Notes under the pieces: generated by a model | What the model saw: only the letters and a program-made list of their open reading frames with translations | What the model was told of the DNA's origin: nothing | The model's database searches: none | Program-made: the position numbers and the translations under genes | In this document: piece after piece, positions 61,035 to 64,000 of the stretch | How the letters are laid out: every line of letters starts with the position of its first letter | Position numbering within the stretch: the stretch's first letter is position 1 | Source: Clostridia bacterium | Lineage (GTDB): Bacteria > Bacillota > Clostridia > Lachnospirales > Lachnospiraceae | Assembly: GCA_910575625.1 (NCBI GenBank) | Contig: CAJTFD010000005.1 | Coordinates: 1 to 64,000, forward strand | DNA length: 64,000 nt | Reading direction: 5' to 3'

Positions 61035-62093
61035 ATGGGCGAGCCATTGAAGTTTGATTATTACTATGGCATTGAAGCAGAGCAGTTTTCTTTTTACCGT
61101 GTTCCCCGCCTGCTGATTAAAGACGAGCGTTTCAAGGGGCTTAGCAGCGATGCTAAGCTCCTGTATGGGCTGATGCTTGACAGGATGTCAATGTCCATGA
61201 AAAATGGGTGGCTGGACGATGAAAACAGGGCATATATCATATACACAATAGAGAATATCAGGGAAGATTTAGGATGCAGCAAAGAGAAGGCTGTAAAAGT
61301 CCTTGCGGAACTGGATGCAAGCAAAGGGATAGGGCTTATTGAAAAGATACGCCGGGGGCTTGGTAAACCGGATATTATTTATGTGAAGAATTTTATTATA
61401 CAAGATGAGGGCAGGAAAGAGCCTTCTAATGCTGATGTTTCCGCAGAAGTCGGGAAAACCGACTTCAAGAGGTCGGAAAAGCCGACTTCAAGAAGTCAGG
61501 AAAACCGACTTCAGGAGGTCGGAAAAACCGATTTCAGCAGGTCGGAAAAACTGACTTCAAGAGGTCGGGAAAACCAACTTCAAGAAGTCGGGGAATCAGA
61601 CCCTAATTATACTGACTATAATCAGATTGAAAAGAACTATACTGATATGAGTTATACCAATCCTATCAATCAATCCACGGGAAAAGCTGATGCGATTGAT
61701 GCGATAGATGAAACAAGCGCATATATGGCACTGATCCGTGGCAATCTGGATTATGAACACCACATGAAATATGGGCAGCATGGTGATAGGGAGATGTATG
61801 AGGAAATCTATGAAACCGTCTGCGATGTGGTCTGCGTAAAGCGAAAGACAATCCGCATCAATGGGGAAGAATACCCTTATGAGCTTGTAAAATCCCGCTT
61901 TTTGAAACTGAACAGCAGCCATGTGGAGTATGTCATGGGCTGTATGAGGGAAACTGTCACCAAGATTACCAATATCAGGGCATATCTGATTACGGCGCTT
62001 TACAATGCCCCTTCAACCATGAGCCATTATTACCAGCAGGAGGTACAGCATGATATGTATGGCGGAGGGTGGGCAGAAAAAGGAATTACTTAA
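61035..62093 (+). CDS. RepA_N/DUF6017 replication initiator
   Basis: A 352-residue protein. The N-terminal part Y-R-V-P-R-L-L-I-K-D-E-R-F-K, then L-S-S-D-A-K-L-L-Y-G-L-M-L-D-R-M and D-L-G-C-S-K-E-K-A-V-K-V-L, is the RepA_N winged helix. A linker (about 138-190) is built of eight-residue repeats. The C-terminus (F-L-K-L-N-S-S-H-V-E-Y-V and Y-N-A-P-S-T-M) is DUF6017-like and is similar to the end of the minus-strand protein at 779-1651. AAAGGAGG precedes the start. It initiates replication of the ICE at its oriV. Confidence 0.88.
   Translation: MGEPLKFDYYYGIEAEQFSFYRVPRLLIKDERFKGLSSDAKLLYGLMLDRMSMSMKNGWLDDENRAYIIYTIENIREDLGCSKEKAVKVLAELDASKGIGLIEKIRRGLGKPDIIYVKNFIIQDEGRKEPSNADVSAEVGKTDFKRSEKPTSRSQENRLQEVGKTDFSRSEKLTSRGRENQLQEVGESDPNYTDYNQIEKNYTDMSYTNPINQSTGKADAIDAIDETSAYMALIRGNLDYEHHMKYGQHGDREMYEEIYETVCDVVCVKRKTIRINGEEYPYELVKSRFLKLNSSHVEYVMGCMRETVTKITNIRAYLITALYNAPSTMSHYYQQEVQHDMYGGGWAEKGIT
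61447..61592 (+). repeat. 24-base repeats in the RepA linker, each with an internal palindrome
   Basis: About six copies of a unit like AGGTCGGAAAAACCGACTTC stand in tandem, coding for S-E-K-P-T-S-R-S type blocks in shifting order. Each unit contains GTCGG-AAAA-CCGAC. It may be the replication origin itself, as initiators of this type often bind inside their own gene. Confidence 0.75.
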
Positions 62094-62140
62094 CAAACTT
62101 CTGGACACAATGTCCAGAGGCGGCAAAAAAACAGAGCAGT

Positions 62141-62365
62141 TTATTCTTTCGTCTGCTCTGTATCCGGTGTAAATTCAGCGATGTCATTCAGGGAAAAGCC
62201 CTCGCCTAAGATATTCAGTATCATGTTCAGTGTGTGGGTGGTAACGGACTGGTTATTTTTCAGCCGCTGGATCTGTGACCGGCTGACACCGTAGCGAGTA
62301 TAAAGACTGTACTGGCTGATCCCGTTTTTCTTCAATGTTTGGAAAAGTTTGTCGAATTTAATCAT
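62141..62365 (-). CDS. XRE-family regulator (74 aa)
   Basis: GGAGGG precedes the start at 62365. The helix-turn-helix is N-G-I-S-Q-Y-S-L-Y-T-R-Y-G-V-S-R-S-Q-I-Q-R-L-K at about 14-36, with T-L-N-M-I-L-N-I-L-G. This is a minimal Cro/CI-like repressor. It is divergent from the small genes at 62478 and 62832, and the 112-base region between contains three copies of ATGGAGATG, which might be operators. It probably controls ICE functions. Confidence 0.85.
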   Translation of the reverse strand: MIKFDKLFQTLKKNGISQYSLYTRYGVSRSQIQRLKNNQSVTTHTLNMILNILGEGFSLNDIAEFTPDTEQTKE

Positions 62366-62477
62366 AATATGCGATATTTCCCTCCGTTTCCTGCTTGAAT
62401 ATGTTTTATTATGCTCCTATAATGGAGATGGTTATAGTTACTAAAAATGGAGATGAAATATAAAGGAGTACATGGAG

Positions 62478-62801
62478 ATGGACAAAAAAGAGCTGCGGAA
62501 AAGATATGACAAGCTGGACGGAATGGGAAAAGCATTGCTATTGGAAAAGCTGGCTTTCTGTAAATTTGCAGACCACTACGATTTTGGAAATTATTTCAGG
62601 ATAGGGGAATTAAAGGACAGTGAACTGCTCTGCCTTGCCAGTTTCCTCTATCATCATGAATGTTTCCTGATGTTGATGGATATTATGAACCATTATAAAG
62701 AGAGGTTTATCTTCGCTGATACTTCCCTCTTACGGGAGTTTGAACCGGATAATACCCTTATGGAAAGGATTTCAAGGATTGACATTCTGACGGATGTATA
62801 A
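62478..62801 (+). CDS. ICE hypothetical protein (107 aa)
   Basis: The ATG at 62478 is nine bases behind AAAGGAG; the ATG at 62472 is too close. The protein is helical: L-R-K-R-Y-D-K-L-D-G-M-G-K-A-L-L-L-E-K-L, then Y-R-I-G-E-L-K-D-S-E-like F-R-I-G-E-L-K-D and H-H-E-C-F-L-M-L-M. No family is recognised. It is the first of three plus-strand genes after the repressor. Confidence 0.65.
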   Translation: MDKKELRKRYDKLDGMGKALLLEKLAFCKFADHYDFGNYFRIGELKDSELLCLASFLYHHECFLMLMDIMNHYKERFIFADTSLLREFEPDNTLMERISRIDILTDV

Positions 62802-62831
62802 AAAAATAGGTATAAGGAGATGCAGGGGCTA

Positions 62832-63197
62832 ATGGAGAAAAAATCATACATTACAGTGGAAGAACAGAAAAAATGCCGGAAGGTGGCGGATGCCTTTGCA
62901 GAGCTTGAGGATGTGGACATTGTGGTAGTTGATGCTGGCAGGTACGGTTTTGTAAAGCTGCAATATTACACGCCGCCGACAGGCTTTGAGAATGACTTCA
63001 CTTTCACGGACAGCAGGAGGCTGTTTGACGATCTGTGGGAGGAATGGCTGCATACACAGGTCATCAGGCTTGCGGGGGAGATGAAGATAGATGATATTGA
63101 CTATGACGCTGTTTTTGGGAAGCTGCCGGAAGAAAAGCAGAATGAGCTTATGGGCAGGAAACAGATTTTCGCAGAAACAGCGGGAATAGAAATATGA
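62832..63197 (+). CDS. ICE hypothetical protein (121 aa)
   Basis: The start at 62832 has AAGGAG about twelve bases upstream (the ATG at 62820 abuts it). The product is acidic: C-R-K-V-A-D-A-F-A-E-L-E-D-V-D-I-V-V-V-D-A-G, then V-K-L-Q-Y-Y-T-P-P-T-G-F and D-D-L-W-E-E-W-L. An alpha/beta fold is likely, but no family is recognised. It stands between the helical protein and a strong hairpin. Confidence 0.65.
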   Translation: MEKKSYITVEEQKKCRKVADAFAELEDVDIVVVDAGRYGFVKLQYYTPPTGFENDFTFTDSRRLFDDLWEEWLHTQVIRLAGEMKIDDIDYDAVFGKLPEEKQNELMGRKQIFAETAGIEI

Positions 63198-63232
63198 TGG
63201 GCCTGTAAAGTGTGGCGGGCGGCATTTTCAGC

Positions 63233-63276
63233 CTTGCCGGAAGTGTGATTATCTTTTCAATCACACTTCCGGCAAG
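63233..63276 (+). terminator. Long perfect hairpin (18-base arms)
   Basis: CTTGCCGGAAGTGTGATT and its complement flank the loop ATCTTTTC. It lies 35 bases after the gene ending at 63197. A T-run is lacking, so it may also work as a structural site. Confidence 0.7.
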
Positions 63277-63423
63277 GTTTCCAGGGGTACGGGGGTGGAA
63301 GACCCCTGTCTTAAAAAATGATAAGTTGAGAACAGCGTAAGGGCGGTTATGAGTCAGTAGATTTGTAGCTGCCCTTTTTTATTGTTTCCGGCAAGTGAAT
63401 CAGGAAACGGGAAGGAGATTACT

Positions 63424-64000
63424 ATGGAATCGTTACGGGATGTCAGGAGGGCAATGGAACGTGAGATAAAGAAAGGGAGCTGCCCGCTTATGTTTGACAG
63501 GCTGGAGTTTGGCGGCAAGCCTTTCCAGTTCATCATGTCAGAGGAAAAGCTGGATGAAGTGCTTGCGTATCTGTTAAGGCTGAAGTCTTTCCGGCAGTAT
63601 GCGGAGAAAACCATAATCAACAACGTGTATATGGACTTGGATATGCTCTGCAGGAAGCCGCAGTTTAAACGTACCCATTCCGTCATAGACCGGGAGGGGA
63701 TTTATGCGAGGGCGCAGAGGTACAAAAAGAGGTTACAGCCGGATTATGACAGGGGGCTGTGCCTGGAAACGGTGCGGTGCGTCTTTACACTTTCAGAGGG
63801 TGAGGCGGAGAAATACCGGATAACCCATGACGGGCATGAAACCTATGCCTTTATCATGTCAAACAAATATATCCTCGGCCTGTTTACCCATTGTGAAGCG
63901 GCAAGGAAATCCGTTGTTCCGGACGGGGTGGGGTATGGACACCTTACAGGGCAGGAACAGAGGATTGTGCTGCTTGAGGCCGTGGGGGAAGTGCTGTTCC
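63424..64000 (+). CDS. ICE hypothetical protein, continues beyond the window
   Basis: GGGAAGGAG precedes the ATG at 63424, and the frame is open to the edge (192 residues). It shows E-R-E-I-K-K-G-S-C-P-L-M-F-D-R-L-E-F-G-G, K-P-F-Q-F-I-M-S-E-E and R-Y-K-K-R-L-Q-P-D-Y-D, followed by a part with Y-A-F-I-M-S-N-K-Y-I-L-G-L. The protein is soluble so far, with no recognised domain. It is part of the conserved left segment of the ICE that begins at 58.7 kb. Confidence 0.7.
   Translation, partial: MESLRDVRRAMEREIKKGSCPLMFDRLEFGGKPFQFIMSEEKLDEVLAYLLRLKSFRQYAEKTIINNVYMDLDMLCRKPQFKRTHSVIDREGIYARAQRYKKRLQPDYDRGLCLETVRCVFTLSEGEAEKYRITHDGHETYAFIMSNKYILGLFTHCEAARKSVVPDGVGYGHLTGQEQRIVLLEAVGEVLF

Overview
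The window looks like an accessory region of a gut clostridial chromosome, most likely Lachnospiraceae. This is inferred from Tn4451/Tn916-type mobility genes, DUF6075/DUF3991/RepA ICE modules, AT-rich coding sequence with strong AGGAGG ribosome-binding sites, and several Rpn/PD-(D/E)XK genes. No rRNA, tRNA, CRISPR array or housekeeping operon was seen. The region is a stack of mobile elements, many of them partly decayed.

Layout. (1) 1-2300: the tail of an IS3-family transposase cuts a minus-strand ICE replication cluster (DUF3991 protein, RepA/DUF6017 initiator, unknown). (2) 2463-8964: an integrative mobilizable element made of an integrase remnant, MobC-like protein, RepA-like ATPase, iterons with an oriT-like hairpin, MobV relaxase and TnpV, then cargo (two methyltransferases, a HEAT-like protein, a GNAT, a KilA-N protein). 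An IS1182-type element breaks the KilA-N gene. (3) 10.6-24.8 kb: element A, with a minus-strand recombination module (DUF932, YqaJ exonuclease, Rad52-like annealing protein, DUF5688), an Rpn nuclease, an IS256 copy, a KAP NTPase stump, an SF3 helicase, then Tn916-type xis and a frameshifted int. (4) 24.8-28.3 kb: toxin-antitoxin modules (HigBA-like, BrnTA-like) and an Rpn-like gene. (5) 28.3-54.1 kb: element B, with iteron-like repeats, two JAB-like proteins, an MNT/HEPN module, a primase-helicase, a WYL/AAA+/Fe-S/glycine-zipper operon, a second plus-strand copy of the DUF932-YqaJ-annealase-DUF5688 module, a HerA-like ATPase pair, and intact xis and int. (6) 54.5-58.3 kb: a Septu-like PtuAB defence pair, toxin-antitoxin relics and an Rpn nuclease. 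(7) 58.6 kb to the end: the start of another ICE (DUF6075, ParA, ParB, RepA, regulators).

How it fits together. Elements A and B each have Tn916-like excision and integration genes, a replicative helicase and a phage-like homologous-recombination module, but no relaxase or T4SS was seen in either. They may move as satellites or be mobilised in trans. The operon at 35.8-41.3 kb is the best candidate for an undescribed conflict or stress system.

Caution. At least nine genes are broken by a single-base shift, eight of them at a mononucleotide run (C7, A7, A5, A6, G8, A7, A7, A9), and at least three carry an in-frame TAG. Real decay and sequencing or assembly error cannot be told apart from sequence alone. 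All family names come from recognising motifs by eye, not from searches.
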